A stretch of DNA of 64,000 bases from Epiperipatus broadwayi (lineage: Eukaryota > Onychophora > Udeonychophora > Euonychophora > Peripatidae): assembly GCA_028023455.1 (NCBI GenBank), contig JAQFVV010006354.1:2800007-2864006 (forward strand), read 5' to 3'. Both the position numbers and the translations under genes were made by a program. The notes under the pieces were generated by a model. It was not told the origin of the DNA, did no database searches, and saw only the letters and a program-made list of their open reading frames with translations. Below, piece after piece: positions 45,133 through 58,960 of the stretch. Numbering within the stretch: the stretch's first letter is position 1; the number at the start of each line of letters is the position of its first letter.

Positions 45133-45327
45133 AATATAAGAACTAGAATAGCACAACATACATATCAATGCACATATGCTAAAGTCAATTCTGACATTAA
45201 ATCAATTATTTTAGAACATGAAATCAAGCATGGTCATTCTTTTGATCCACCAAAAGTTAAATTTTTATTTTCAGAAAGAAATGACAAGAATATCAATTTA
45301 AAGAATCATATCACATTTTGCTATTAA
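45133..45327 (+). pseudogene. possible C-terminal fragment of a Penelope-like or related element
   Basis: A 64-codon open frame contains RIAQHTYQCTYAKV, then ILEHEIKHGHSFDPPKVKFL and ends with NHITFCY. The pattern of R-x2-QH, an alternating hydrophobic/acidic helix, EH and GHSFD resembles the C-terminal GIY-YIG-associated part of Penelope-like retroelement proteins. The catalytic GIY and YIG motifs are not visible upstream. It could also be an unrelated ORF by chance. Confidence 0.35.
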
Positions 45328-48300
45328 TAAAAAAAAACAATATTTTCCTTGCTCTATTATAATCGTGAAACTTTCTATTTAAGCATTTAATAAGATACCC
45401 CTTTTTTTAATATTAAGCATATACCAAAAAGTATATACTCAATTGCATAGGAATATCACAAAACATTACTCTAGTAAAATATTAATGATACTCTCATGAT
45501 TCACAATTAAAATAAGCAAATTGTATATAATATTAACATTTCTGAAGTTAAATTTAATTATAACACAATATCATATTTATTTACTTATTAAAAGGACTGT
45601 ATACCACTTCTTTATTAACCTTTATCAACTTAATCAACATCTCAGATAATTAATATTACTTCTTGAAATAAATAAATTTATTTACATAATCAAATGTAAA
45701 GAGGGATTTTATTTACATCCTGCTACATTTAAAAATAATTAAGCAACAAATATACTAATCAATTCTTTCCTATCAAAATAATTAACTAATACTTACCACT
45801 ATTAACTATCATAACCATATTTAAAATAGGTTCTCATTATCATGTATTATAATCTAATTTTTTTAATATTTTATATGACATACTAGTTATCAAACTTCAT
45901 GTTGATTATTGAGCAAAATGAAGAAAAAATTAAAATAACTAATATGTTGTGTACAACTTCAAATATCTTTAACAATCACAATATTTTTTTTATTTATTAT
46001 CGTATTAAGATTATGTGCATTAATATCAATGTTATTAATTATTACAATATATATCTAGTTAAGATAATAAATAATGACATGAAAAACAAGTAAAAAGTTG
46101 TTCAAACCTTTGCTAATTTTAAAAACAACATTAACATTTTATTACACTAGCAACACAAAGTCAAAAAAAAAAAATGCACACTATATTTCTTTAAAAATAT
46201 TTAACATATTATACAAAAGTTAAAAACTAATATTAACAAAATATTTATAATAAAATTAATAATTTACATTTCAGTTTAAAATTACTCACAACTAGTATAC
46301 AGTATATTCCATAATTGACTCGGTGATTATTATGATGCTTCTTAATGTTTCCATATTAAAACTATCAATAAAATATACAATTTGCATTTGATCACATTCT
46401 AAATACTTTACAAGCTATTCATTTATATTATTATTACATTACCTTTAATCTTCTGATGATATTGTAATCTAATTATAAATCTAGAATTTTTATTATACAC
46501 TTTTTATGTTTATTATTTCCTTATAAAATTATATTTTATTATTTAAATATTTATTAAGATATGGTACATTATTATATTACTTACAATAGCATGAATCATT
46601 ATCAGGTTTTATTTTCAATGTTATAACACTTTTACTTCAGACATTCATTCTGTATTTTGATCTCTAATATTTCAATAAAATCGTTCATAAAATCTTTATT
46701 TTTATTTTCTTTTAACAAATTATTTGTTTCATGTTTAATTCTTCATGCATTAAATAGATTTATATTATCATCATTTGAATGTTTAGCTAATGCCATTGCT
46801 TAAATTTACAATTCATTAATATGATGTATATACCAGGGTGATTTTCATGATAATAAGTGTGAGACCTTATGTAATTTTAATAAGTAACAATATAATGGGT
46901 TATGTAAGTTAAGGCCACATTTTCTTCTGTCTATCTTACAATTTCTATCTTAGCTTCTATTTTAAGCTCTTACAAATTTTGAAAAAAAAAACATTACTAT
47001 CTATATATCACAAATGTACACCTGGTTCTCATTTTATGTGGTAGATAGGTTCCACAGAAAACACGCATTTAAAAAAATTGCACAAAAATAGACTTAATTT
47101 ACCTTGAAAAATGGGAGATAGGGTCTGTAATTTTCAGAATTCACATAAAAGTAAAGCAACAAAGAAAAATTACTTTAAAATTCGCATGGAAAAAATAAGT
47201 AAATAAAGTATGACTGATTAAAAATTTCAAATATTTGAAAAAAATTAATACAAGACAAACTTTTTTTTTACTTTTTTTTTTAACTACAGTATTTAATTTT
47301 AAATTTTTCATCCATATTGTAATCATTACCAGTAGCATTCATTTGTAAACAGGAAAGAAATCAGATTCGATGTGATGTGATGTATTGTAGGTTCTCCTTA
47401 AACAAAGTCAAGAATCTCTCAGCAATTATGCCCAGAGAAACCTGTTAGCCACTTTATTTTTATTCATGATGTGATGTACAACTGGTGCCATTTTCAGTCT
47501 TGTGCTGTATTAATGGTTTTCTGTTTTTATATTAAAAAATGAAATCATAATCAAAACAAAAAAATATATATACACATTATCATTAGAAAAATTATTTTCA
47601 GTTTATAAAATCTTGGTTTTTTTATTTTAAAAATCTAATAGATTATTAATTTCTGTTATATATAACAAAATATATGTTTTAAAAGTTTTTTTTTTTTAAT
47701 ATTTATTGTGATATTTTTATATGTAAGTATAAATCTATTATTATTATTTACTCATTAGTATAAATAGGTTATTTACATAGAAGCTAAAATTCTAAATACA
47801 GCTTCAGGCCATATTCACGTTAACTGCCAATATAACGTTATATTTTTGAGAAAAAAAGTATTTCAAGTCAAAATAAGTTATTAATAATTAAAATTTTTTA
47901 ATATCTAATAAATACAGTGAAGTATGAAAGATATTAAGAAGAAACATGAATAGCATAACTTCAAAATCACATTAAAATAATCTGTGTAAAACAAGACCCA
48001 AGTATACTATCTTACTCTACACTGTATCATCTTTAATATTAAATAATACATCCCTACCACTACAAGATTTCTCTATAAAATTACATTCCTATACAATTAC
48101 TTTACACTTAACACTCTGTAAAATATTTAGCATCACATAAAAATATTATTCATCATTTGTCAATAATATCTAAACTTTTCTTTACATTTTCTTACTATGG
48201 ACATACCAAAAAGTTAAAAACAAAAGCAAATAGTTTGTGATATAATTTATTATAAATATAATAATTCAGTCACCTTTACCTTATTCAGAGATCACTTATA

Positions 48301-50490
48301 CATACTCATATATAAGCTTATTAAGATTGTAATATATTCATTCTTTTATCATATACCTTGATGTAAATATACACAATAAATATTACACAATTACTTTGCC
48401 TGATTTCTGGCTTAAATTATTCAATACCAATATCTTATACTAAAAAATAAAGTACCTTAATCATAATATTTTATGATTATTATTAATGACACCCTTGTAG
48501 TTATAATTTTTTTATATTATTTAATCATAATCAAAATAAAAAGAAAAAAAAGATTTTTCTTTTTTTATATATCCAAAATTTCTAAAATATTTTAATCTAA
48601 AAATAACAACAAATGGACAAATAATTATGAGTATTTAATACTATCATAAAAACTATAAATCATAACTAAGGTAATAAAAAAGTTTTTAAAACTCTTTGAA
48701 TTAAATAATATCTTTTTATGGAAGTATATTTTTACTAAGATGACCATCTTACTAACTGTTACTTGAAATGAAAAATATTTATTCCTCACCATTTCTCCCC
48801 TTTGCACATTTACCCAATGTTTTTATCATATATGAAAACATGAAAAATCTAAGTAAAAGTTATTCCTGAATAACAATAGGAATTTTTGATATAAAAAGTT
48901 CATACTTCTCTATATTATTGATAATGTTCATTCATGTTGTTAGTAAATATGTATTTCATTATTTAATAAAGACATTTATTATTTTTTTAAAGTTTTCTTT
49001 CTTTTAACCAACTTTAAAATATTTACTGTAGAATTATAAACTCTGATTTCATTTTTGAATAATTCATCTTTTACAAGTTAATACAATTACTAGTGCTTAA
49101 GTGATATTACAGGTAGTAGACAAACTTTTAATTAAAAAAATACTCTGCGCACTCTACATGTCTTTCTTTAGGCCATTAATGTCCTAATAAATTCATTAAT
49201 AAAGTTATATCTGTAAATGTCAATAGTTTATCTAAATAAAAGTAATTATCATTACTAATAATTAGAATTAATACATAATAAATTCCTTACATCTTTTTGT
49301 TTTCTCTAGGCAAAATGGCTTGCTAATCTGCAAGGTCTTTTTTATTTTATGAAAATACATTTTTATCTCCTTGCATGAAGTTTTATTTTCTTTTATTAAT
49401 ATAAGTTTATAATTAGTGCCTGTAGTATAACAATGAGTATAGTTTGACTTTTTTTCATAATAAACTTAGTAAATAAACTTCATAAAATATAGCCCATTGT
49501 TTTAAATTTCTAATTACTACATTTATGGTTAAAATAATAAAAATTTAATACATTTAAACTTAAATTTTTAAGGTAAAATATAGTTTACTCTTTTATTTTT
49601 TTCTTTAATATTTTTACTCTCATCTATTCATCTTATATTTAGAGGGAAAAAACACAATACTCATTTGGTTAATTATTTTCAGACAACTACCACAAAATGA
49701 ATATTAACTAAATTGTAGTCTTTTAAAATGATTTTATAATTAATATTTATAAACCAATATTTTTTTAAATTTTAATAATATAAAATTTGAATTTAACTTT
49801 TAATGATAAAATTCTTTGTTTAAATTCAAATTTTTATACTTAAAGTTTATAATTTTCATTATTATGATAATTATTGATTTTAGAAACTTTTTATGAAATT
49901 GATATAATAAAATAACAATAAATTTATTATTTAAACAAATAATAATTTTGATTGAGAATCAGGAACTAAATTTTATTAATTATTACATGAATGTGTGTAC
50001 ACAACAATTAACACACATTTCAATTTTCATTTATTTCATAATTAATTAAATGATTTTAAAGCAATAAATAATTAACTATTTTTAATTTGATTATTAATAA
50101 GTATAAAAATATTAATTTTAACCCTTATAACTACTAATTTAAAATATGTTCTTTAAATTAAACTATAATTTAATTTTATACGAATATAATGTAAGTTTAT
50201 TTCAAATTTATAACTTAAATAAATTATATTGATTTAAAGAAAATTATCTTAAATTTAACATTAAAAAACAAGTATTTTAACTTTTCCTACAAATTAAATA
50301 ATAAGGTTTTTTTTACTAATCATTATATAAAATTTAAAAATTTAATTAAAATTAACCATTTCTTACTACAATATAAATAATAGAAAGACTATAGGTTATA
50401 TATATATATATAAATATATACAGTATTGTATTTTCAAATATATATTTATAAATTTACGTATATTATTTTGAAGAAATGCAGACATGGATT
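45328..50490. other. extremely AT-rich intergenic DNA
   Basis: About 5 kb with no ORF above 70 codons and no RNA gene recognised. Around 47026-47120 is a non-random block (GGTTCTCATTTTATGTGG, then AGATAGGTTCCACAGAAAAC) that looks like an old interspersed repeat. The 49,500-50,400 part is almost only A and T. Confidence 0.55.
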
Positions 50491-50492
50491 TG

Positions 50493-50493
<1 letters not shown>

Positions 50494-50574
<81 letters not shown>
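50494..50574. repeat. (TA)n array at the left edge of element 2
   Basis: About 80 bp of TA directly before the LTR. The other edge at 58536 is also TA-rich, consistent with insertion into a TA array. Confidence 0.95.
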
Positions 50575-50577
<3 letters not shown>

Positions 50578-52565
50578 ACCAAGGTAGGTTGCTACACAAT
50601 GTTTATAGTGTTTATTAAAAGTAAAATTTATTGAAATAAATTTAAAAAGTGTTTCTTAAAAGTGAAAAAAAAAAAAAAGTGAAATTTATTGAAATAAATT
50701 AAAAAAAAAAGATTTTTTTTAAAAATAAAAATCAATATTTTTTTAAGAAAAAAAAAGGAGAGAAGATAGGGGGAAGGAATTCAGAAATGAGTAATAATTA
50801 AAAGGTGATTAACATTTTTAATTAATGTATTAAAAAAAGAAAGAAACAAGAGGAAAATTTTATTAAATCATGGATTCTAACATAAAATTTTCTTTTTTGT
50901 CTTATAATATTGACGTAATGGAGTTTGCATGTGTCGATAAATAAAAGTAATTTTAAAAAAAGAATTTAAATAAAAAAAAAATTAAACAAATAAAATATCA
51001 AAAATGAAAGCTAATGTAATTCAAATGAAAGAAGTAATGGAAAAAAAATCTAAGATAGATTCAAGAATTTAAAACATAAAAACCCAAACAAATGAAACTA
51101 TATAATTGCAATGGCTATTGCTAATTAACAAACAAAAGGAACATGTACTACTGTTTAATTGAAATATAAGCCAATGGGAAGAATATAATAAAGCATGGAC
51201 TTTCAAAAAAAAAGGAATAGAAACCCAATAAAATTAGAGCAGTGAGTTTGTTTGATCCTAAGATAAAAAGACATTGAATATATAAGGGAGAAATCTGCAT
51301 TGTTGAAAATCTATATTTTATTAGAATATGATTATTATTATTATTCAATAGATGGCCTGTCAGTATTCTTTTCTGCAATAAATTCTGTACTATTATAGTT
51401 GAAACCAGCAGACAAAATGCATTTCTGAACACATTGGATCATGTGGTCATCATCAATATTTACTGCAGCAATACTAGCAATTAGTTCACAGAAGTCACGT
51501 TCATCTAAAATATGGAAAATCATCAGAATGTCTATGACTAAATTCATAAATGGCTAATATGTATGTCAATATAATCCTACAAGGAATTAAGACCTAAGAG
51601 TTGGGAGCAAAAGAAGCAGCAGAATGTACATTACCCTATTCATGTACAGAGAATGTTCAAATCCTAGGTAAATAGTTTCATTTTATTATGTATCTTTAAT
51701 CTTAACTTATAGCCATTGGAAATGAAAGTTGTAAAGATGTAATAAACTGTAAATTAGAACTTAATCACATTTAGGACTATTGATGTCCATGGTATAATTT
51801 TCTACATTAGCTTTCATAAAAAGACCTTAAATCAAGCGTTTTATTCATGTATATGCATGTATTCTATTATTGTATGGGTATTTAGTTTATGTTTATTTTA
51901 TAAAATTTACATATATGTAATTTTGAAAATGTATTAAATCATATATCTTAAATGGAATGTATGTGCATGTTTATATTATAAGATGAGAAGAGATTTTAAA
52001 GAGAAAGAAAGAAAATTGTCTTAAATGGAATGTATGTGCATGTTTATATTATAAGATGAGAGGGGATTTTAAAGAGAAAGAAAGGAAATTGAGTATATAG
52101 ATATTTTAATTACCACTAGTTATGGTAGTTTAATTGAGCTAATGTGAAGAGCAATGGAGGGAATTATGTGACATATTTAAAAAACAAATAAGGATTCAGT
52201 CAGATAAATTTTCATTACATTTTGGTATTTAAAAGAATAATGTTTATACTGTGGTTGGAGAGTTCAGAGTATTTTGATTGCAGTGAGCTAGCTGGGATAA
52301 TCTGGTACTAAATTTTGTAGCTGGTCAAGAGAGTAATTTAATTGCATCATAATTAACTGGCACCTAAAAATTTTCTTTAAAGTAAATAAAGTGCTTGAAT
52401 GGCCAGTGTTATAATTGAGTAACACAGAGTTTGTTTTATTGGTACCTTGCTATCAATAATATTATTATGTCTACCTGAAAAACCAGGAGCCTTCTAAGAT
52501 AATGATATGGATTTATATGAAAAGAAAAAGAGATTTTTTTATGTAAACAAAATGGACATGGTTGA
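50575..52565 (+). repeat. 5' LTR of element 2
   Basis: It starts TGTACCAAGGTAGG and aligns along its length to 56764-58535 (for example CTTATAATGTTGA-like, TTAGAGCAGT and CATCATAATTAACTGG blocks). It contains a private tandem duplication of 73 bp (51946-52018 and 52019-52091) absent from the other LTR, which accounts for part of the extra length. Confidence 0.86.
51946..52091. repeat. 73-bp tandem duplication inside the 5' LTR of element 2
   Basis: TCTTAAATGGAATGTATGTG begins both copies, at 51946 and 52019; only a few bases differ. The 3' LTR has one copy (about 57985-58060), so the duplication came after integration. Confidence 0.88.
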
Positions 52566-54200
52566 AAATGGTCTAACGAATGTGGGCTGTAACTGACATA
52601 GATGACAGCTAGTGGGAAATAATTTCAGAAAGCAAGAAGATCACTTGTATTTAATGAAACAGAACTTGTCAAATCGGCACAGCCAGTAGAGGGCTATGAT
52701 TTTAATATAACATTGCAAACATGGAGAAAAATTATCAAAAAAAAAAAAGAGAGAGAGAAAATGGACACTCCAGGTTAATTACGATATAAAGACAGACAGA
52801 GCAAACAACAGGACTAAGAGGGTAGGAGTTGGCTGTATGTTTATTTAAAGTAAAAATTGAAATAAAAAATAATAAGGTAAAAGATGTTTGTTTAAATAGC
52901 AGTAGGTAGATCATTCAATTTTAAAATGGAAGGGTCGAGCTGGGTTCAAAAAATAAAACCTTTTGTGAAAAATAGAAGGCACCAAATAAACTCATAGAGA
53001 ACTTGGAACTATTTTTCTCATACAATAAATTTAGCAAAAAAGTCAAGGTTAGTATAGTTAGTTACTACATACATACAGAATGATGCTCAAATTTGGTCAG
53101 AGTTCATGAAAGTAAAATCAATAAACTTTGAGGAATACAAACAAGCACTGTTAATAAACTATTGAGGAGAAGGTCTTCATGAGAATATTAAGCCTCATGT
53201 AGCACAGGATAAATGAGGGTCAGGGGAGTGACTGACTGCATTTTTTTTAGAAAGACAAGTGGTAATATTAAGAATTACAGTGTACAATCTATCTCAAGAA
53301 CAGAATATTTTTCATAGTAAGGCTGGGCTTCCCAGAAAATTTTCAACAGATAGTAATGGGAAAGAATACAGTAGAATAAACCACAAAGTACTTATGACAA
53401 TGGACAGCAATAGACAGCATAAGGAAAGCCAGAAGAGGAAAAGGAATGCTGAGGATACTCACATGCAAGTAGCAAACTTATTACAAAACAAGGAAAAAGA
53501 AGAGCTAAAATGGAACCTGCCCTGTACTGAAATAGAGATATAAATTGAATGCAATAATGGTTAATGCAATGCTTGTCTCAGGGAGTCAACTATCAGTGAT
53601 GTTAAAGTAAACCTTTAATGAGATAGGTCAGAGTAAGGTGAAAATCAAAACATTACTGCTAAAAATATATATGTAATGTTGGTGAATAGAAAAGGGACAA
53701 ACTGGCATCATAACAGCTTGGGTGAATAGGTATATAGCTAAAAAGGAATATGCCATTATATGTTAATCCTAGAGGGACTAATATGTGACATATCCTGGGA
53801 TAAGATTTTATGTGCAAAGCAGTTTGTGTTTTGGATTATGAACATTGACATGTGATGATAAACCATGCAAAGATGTCATTCAGCATATGCAAGGCAAATG
53901 ATTGTAATGTGGAGCATGATGCAAAGAAGTTTAGGGATATAAATAGAGAAAAAGTAAAGGATGGGGGATATTGAGGTAAGTAGCAAATGGAAAGATTGAA
54001 GAAGCTATTGGACACATATGATTGCATGTTTTCAGAAATTTCTGGAATGATTGAAGAATAAGAGCACATGATTATACTCATAAAAGATCAACCATATCAA
54101 GCTCAATCATATCCTGTACTGCATTAATATAAAAGTACAGTGGATTAATAATGAGAGAATATGCTAAAATGGGGTATCATCTAAGTGCTTGTCATGATAC
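52566..54200 (+). pseudogene. Gag-region remnant of element 2
   Basis: The region between the 5' LTR and the first Pol blocks is where Gag should be. A frame-broken reading at 53085-53260 gives W-SEF and Y-GEGLHENIK-like fragments, and 53259-53543 is an open frame of 94 codons rich in Lys, Arg, Asn and Gln (RQHKESQKRKRNAED), which could be the basic RNA-binding end. Homology to element 1 Gag is weak. Beyond that, no function can be assigned. Confidence 0.45.
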
Positions 54201-54329
54201 AATAACCCCATAGTGACAGTAAAAAAAGATGGGAGTATTTGATTTTGCTTAAATGCATGCCATTTGACCAAAATAACAGTGTTAGACACCAACATAGTGT
54301 CACTCATGAGTGAGTTACTAATGAGATTC

Positions 54330-56610
54330 CATAAAAAGAAGATATTTTAACCTTTGATTTAACAGACCACTACTGGAAGATTAGGCTGCATCCTGAGGAC
54401 TGGAAATACAATGATTTCCAATATAACAGACATGTATATAGGTTCAACCAGATCCTTTCAGTTTTAAACACAGCAGGATGCAACTTATACAGTGCCTCCA
54501 TGATGTACTATCAGAGGAGAACAAGGGATTGATAATGATGTATGTTGATAATATAATTCTAGTCTCAGAATGTATGGAATAACAATTTGAGCATCTGGAG
54601 AAGCTTTTCTGCAAATGCAAAAAGGAGGGAATTAAAAAAATAAATTTGGTCAAAATTCATTTAGTGAATACAGAGGTAAAATATTAGGACAAATTATTGG
54701 TTAGCAAGTAATATTTCCAAATCCAGAAAAGAAACATACTAGACAAGATTTTCCAAGATCAATTATTAAAAAGAACATTAAATCATTCCTTGGTTGTGAA
54801 AATTATTCAATTTGTTTTATAAAAACCTTTCCTGGGATATGGAGTTTCTGTTACAACTGCTGAAAAAAGATGGATGTGGGAGAAGTAACACAAGCACAGC
54901 TTTCTAAACATCAAAAAGGGATTTCTAAGGAAAGTGATACTGTCATCCAGATTTTGGTAAACTGTATGTTGTGCAGATAGCCAACAGCAGAATCAGACTG
55001 GGGGCTACAATGTCCCAAATACAGTATGATAGTCAGTATGGGGCACTTTTCTTTGTGAGTCATTTATTGAATGGGCCAGAAAAAACTATCAGTGACTGAG
55101 AGAGCAGTTTTAGCAATTGTGTGCATATTTAAAAGTTTTGGCAGTACTTAATAAAATTGGAAGTCATAGTGATTAGCAACCACCAAAGTCTTGAGTTTCT
55201 CAATCACATATTTCTCACAAATATTCGACTGATATGGTAGAGTTTATTTCTCCAGGAATTTAACTATAGTATAAAATATTACCAAGACAAAGATAATACT
55301 ATGACCAATGCTCTAAGCCACTACTTAGTAGCACATAAGCAACAACATCTGAATTGCAACAATGCATGCACAATGACAGCTGAAGTGCATAGAAGTGAAA
55401 AGATAGAAGATAATTTACAAATACTAAAGGAGCTACAAGAAAAGGATGCTGACTGTAGACAAATATGTTATTTACACCACCAACCTATAAGTAGACATTT
55501 AAAAGCTTTATTATGGAAAGGGAAGAAATGGTATTGTTTAAAAGAAGGACTGTTGAAGCACAAGATAAAAAAGTGTAAATACATGTGAGTCATTCTTATG
55601 GAAGCCATAAAAAACAGGTGATTAAATGCATACACAAAAGATATAGACATTTATAGGGCAGGCAAACAGGAAGAGTGGATGAACCATTGGTTTGATTGTC
55701 CAATGATGTATATGAGTATCTTAAACATTGTTGAGGGTTGTACCATGTGGGCAAAGTCCAATCCCCCTAATACATCTAGTTCTGGGCCACTGTGAGCCAT
55801 ATGTGCAATCAGCCCATCAGCCTGTTGGAAATAGACTTTAACAGATGCCTACTTCAGATTAATAGGAAAAATACTTTGTTATGGTCTAGAATGTTTTTTT
55901 TTCAAAATTTGTGGCTATTTACCTGGTGATGCAGGCTAATACCAGACAGACTATACAAGTATCTGAACACCAACAATTTTGAGATGTAGAAATTCCAAAG
56001 CAAATAATATTGGACCATGGAGCACCCTTTTTATATGAAGAAGAAAAAAGTTAAATGGAACATCACAGAATAAGACATATCCTCACTTCAATTTGCTATA
56101 ACCAATCCTAACCATGTGAATGTATTATGAGAAAGTTGGGACACTTTTTATACATATACATACAGGATGGTCATCAAAGATAGGTGAAGGAAATGACAAG
56201 AGTCACCAGCAGGATAAATTGGTCAAAGAACAAATCAACAGGGTTTGAGCCCATCTGACTGCATCATGGAAAATATATTTCATACCCATTTAAAACCACT
56301 TTGCCTATAGGAACATAATGTATTAACAAAACAGGGATGCCAGCAAAGTGCACAGTTGTCTCAGAAGGATGGCTAATATAAAACAAAGAAAGTAGGGAAG
56401 AGTCAGGGATGGGTTTAAGTTGGGGATGAAGTCATGGTGATGGTAAATCCATTGAGCCATCCTCAGAAAGGTATATATGAAAAGTTTCAAAAAATATGTA
56501 ATGGGTGGCACAAAATCATATGAGAATATGAGAGCAATGCATTTGCAATCGCTCAGGTGACAGAAAAAATGATAATGTTTAATGCTTGATCATTGCAATT
56601 AGTAAAAGAG
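54330..56610 (+). pseudogene. Pol remnant of element 2 (RT, RNase H, integrase)
   Basis: Domains appear in order but in shifting frames. RT: FDLTDHYWKIRLHPEDWKY near 54356 and YVDNIILVSE near 54540, where the second catalytic Asp has become Asn. RNase H: ERAVLAIVCIFKSFGQYL near 55100, then ISNHQSLEFLNH and DKDNTMTNALSHYL near 55160-55325. Integrase: a zinc-binding-like HSYGSHKK region near 55590, a C-x2-C near 55735, and ILDHGAPF near 56010 for the second catalytic Asp; NAFAIAQVTEK near 56540 matches the end of element 1 integrase. Stops and frameshifts throughout make it non-functional. The longest open part is 55301-55588. Confidence 0.85.
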
Positions 56611-56740
56611 AAAAGATAAGGTTTAGCAAACAGACCCTATCATAATTATATGTAAGAATTTGGGAAAATGGATCACAATTATAATTAAGCATAATTCAAA
56701 AAAATATGTTAGAGACAAAAAGTTCAGAAGGACAATTTAC

Positions 56741-56763
56741 TATAAGGAGATTATGGAGAAGAT
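56741..56763 (+). other. polypurine tract of element 2
   Basis: The bases before the right LTR are mainly purines (AAGGAGATTATGGAGAAGA, with three T). The position directly before TGATCC at 56764 fits plus-strand priming. Confidence 0.6.
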
Positions 56764-58535
56764 TGATCCATGTAGGTCATCAATGTAGGTCACTACATAA
56801 TGTTTATATCATTTGTTAAAAGTAAAATTTATTGAAATTAATTTTAAAAAAAGATTTTCCTTTAAAAATAAAAATCAATATTTTTTTAAGAAAAAAAAGA
56901 AGAAGAAAAGATTTAATGTAATTCTGAAAGAATAAACAATTAAGTACAGGGGAAAGGAATTCAGTTACAAGTAGTAATTAAATGGTAATTAACATGTTTT
57001 ATTAATGTATAAAAAAAAAGAAACAAGGAGGAGGGATTTTATAAAATCAAATTTAACATATGATTTTCTCTTTTGTCTTATAATGTTGAATGCATCAAGT
57101 GTGTATGTGTCTATAAGTAAAAGTAACATTAAAAAAGAATTTAAATAAAAAAAAAAGAATTAAAATAAAATAAAAATATTAATAATGAAAGCTAATGTAA
57201 TTCAATTAACAAAAACTGATAGAAGAAGAAAATCAATGGGAAGAATATAATGAAACATGGACTTGAAAAAAAAAAGAATAGAAACCTAATAGAATTAGAG
57301 CAGTATGTTCAATCAATCCTAAGATAAGAAGACATTGGATATATAAGGGAGAAATCTGCATTGTTGAAAATATATATTCTCTTTATCTTATTACAATAGT
57401 ATTATTTTTATTCAATAGACATGCTATCAGTATTTTTTTGCAATAAAGTCTGTATTAAAATAGTTAAAACCAAAAGATAAAATGCATTGATAAACCCATC
57501 GGATTGTATAGCCAGCTTGAACTTTCACTTCAGTAATGCTAATAGTTAATTTGTCTGAAATGTGAGAAGTCATTGTAGTGTCTATGCCTAAATCCACTAA
57601 TGGCTCATATGTATTTCAATAAAATTTTAGGAGGAGTTAACACCAACAAATTGAAAGAAAGAATCAGTAGAATGTTACATTATCCTATTCACATATGGAG
57701 AGTGTTCAAATCTTAGGTAACTAATTTTATTTTGTTATTCATCTTTAAATCTTAACTTATAGCCATTGCAAATCAAAATTTTAAACACCAAATAAGCTAT
57801 AAATTAGTACATAATTATGTATTAAACTATTGATATCCATGGTATAATTATGTACATTAGCTTTCATAATAAGACTTTAAATCAAGTATTTTATTTATTT
57901 ACATGCATGCATTCTATAATTAAATGTGTGTTTAGTTTATGTTTATTTTATAATATGTACATATATGTAATTTTAAAAACATATTAAATCATGTATTTTA
58001 AATAGTATGTATGTGCATGTTTACATTATAAGATGAATAATGAGATTTAAAAGAGAATGAAAGTTGAGTGTATAGATATTTTAATTAATGCTAATAAGGG
58101 TAGTTTAATTGAGCTAATGTCAAGAGCAAAGGAGGGTATTATGTGACAGATTTAAATAATAAATAAGGTTTCAGTCAGATAAATATTTGTTACATATTGG
58201 TATTTAAAAGGATAATGTTTATATTGTGGGTGGAGAGCTCAGAATATTTAGACTCCAATGAGCTAACTGAGATAATCAAGCACTAAATTTTGTAGCTGGT
58301 CAAGCAAGTATAGTAATTGCATCATAATTAACTGGTGCCTAAAGGTTTTTCTTGAAATAAATAAAGTGCTTGGATGGCCAGTAATATAATTTAGTAGCAG
58401 AGAGTTTGTATTATTGGAGCTTGCTATCAATTATTTTATTATCTCTACATGAAGAACTGTGAGCTGTTGAAGATAGTGATAGTGATTAAAGAGAAAGGGA
58501 AAATATATTTATGTAAATAAAGAGGGCACAGTTCA
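56764..58535 (+). repeat. 3' LTR of element 2
   Basis: It starts TGATCCATGTAGGTCA, equivalent to TGTACCAAGGTAGG at 50575, and ends in GTTCA before a TA-rich flank. It lacks the 73-bp duplication seen in the 5' LTR. Confidence 0.85.
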
Positions 58536-58668
58536 ATATATATATTTAATAATTTTAACAATATGTAGAAACTAAGAATAATTAATTGCCAATAGTTTGT
58601 GTTATTTTATAAAGTAATATTTTTTCTAATTGATTTTTTTAAATGTAGTTTAGTCACAAAGAAATCAT

Positions 58669-58960
<292 letters not shown>

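Larger units (their letters stand above)
50575..58535 (+). mobile_element. old Gypsy-type LTR retrotransposon (element 2)
   Basis: Diverged direct repeats at 50575-52565 and 56764-58535 bound 4.2 kb of internal DNA with Gag and Pol remnants on the plus strand. A purine-rich tract (56741-56763) precedes the right LTR, and TGGTCTAACG at 52569, three bases after the left LTR, could be a primer-binding site. LTR divergence appears to be about 15% plus indels, and Pol has many stops, so the insertion is old. Its Pol motifs resemble those of element 1, but the LTRs do not. Confidence 0.88.
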
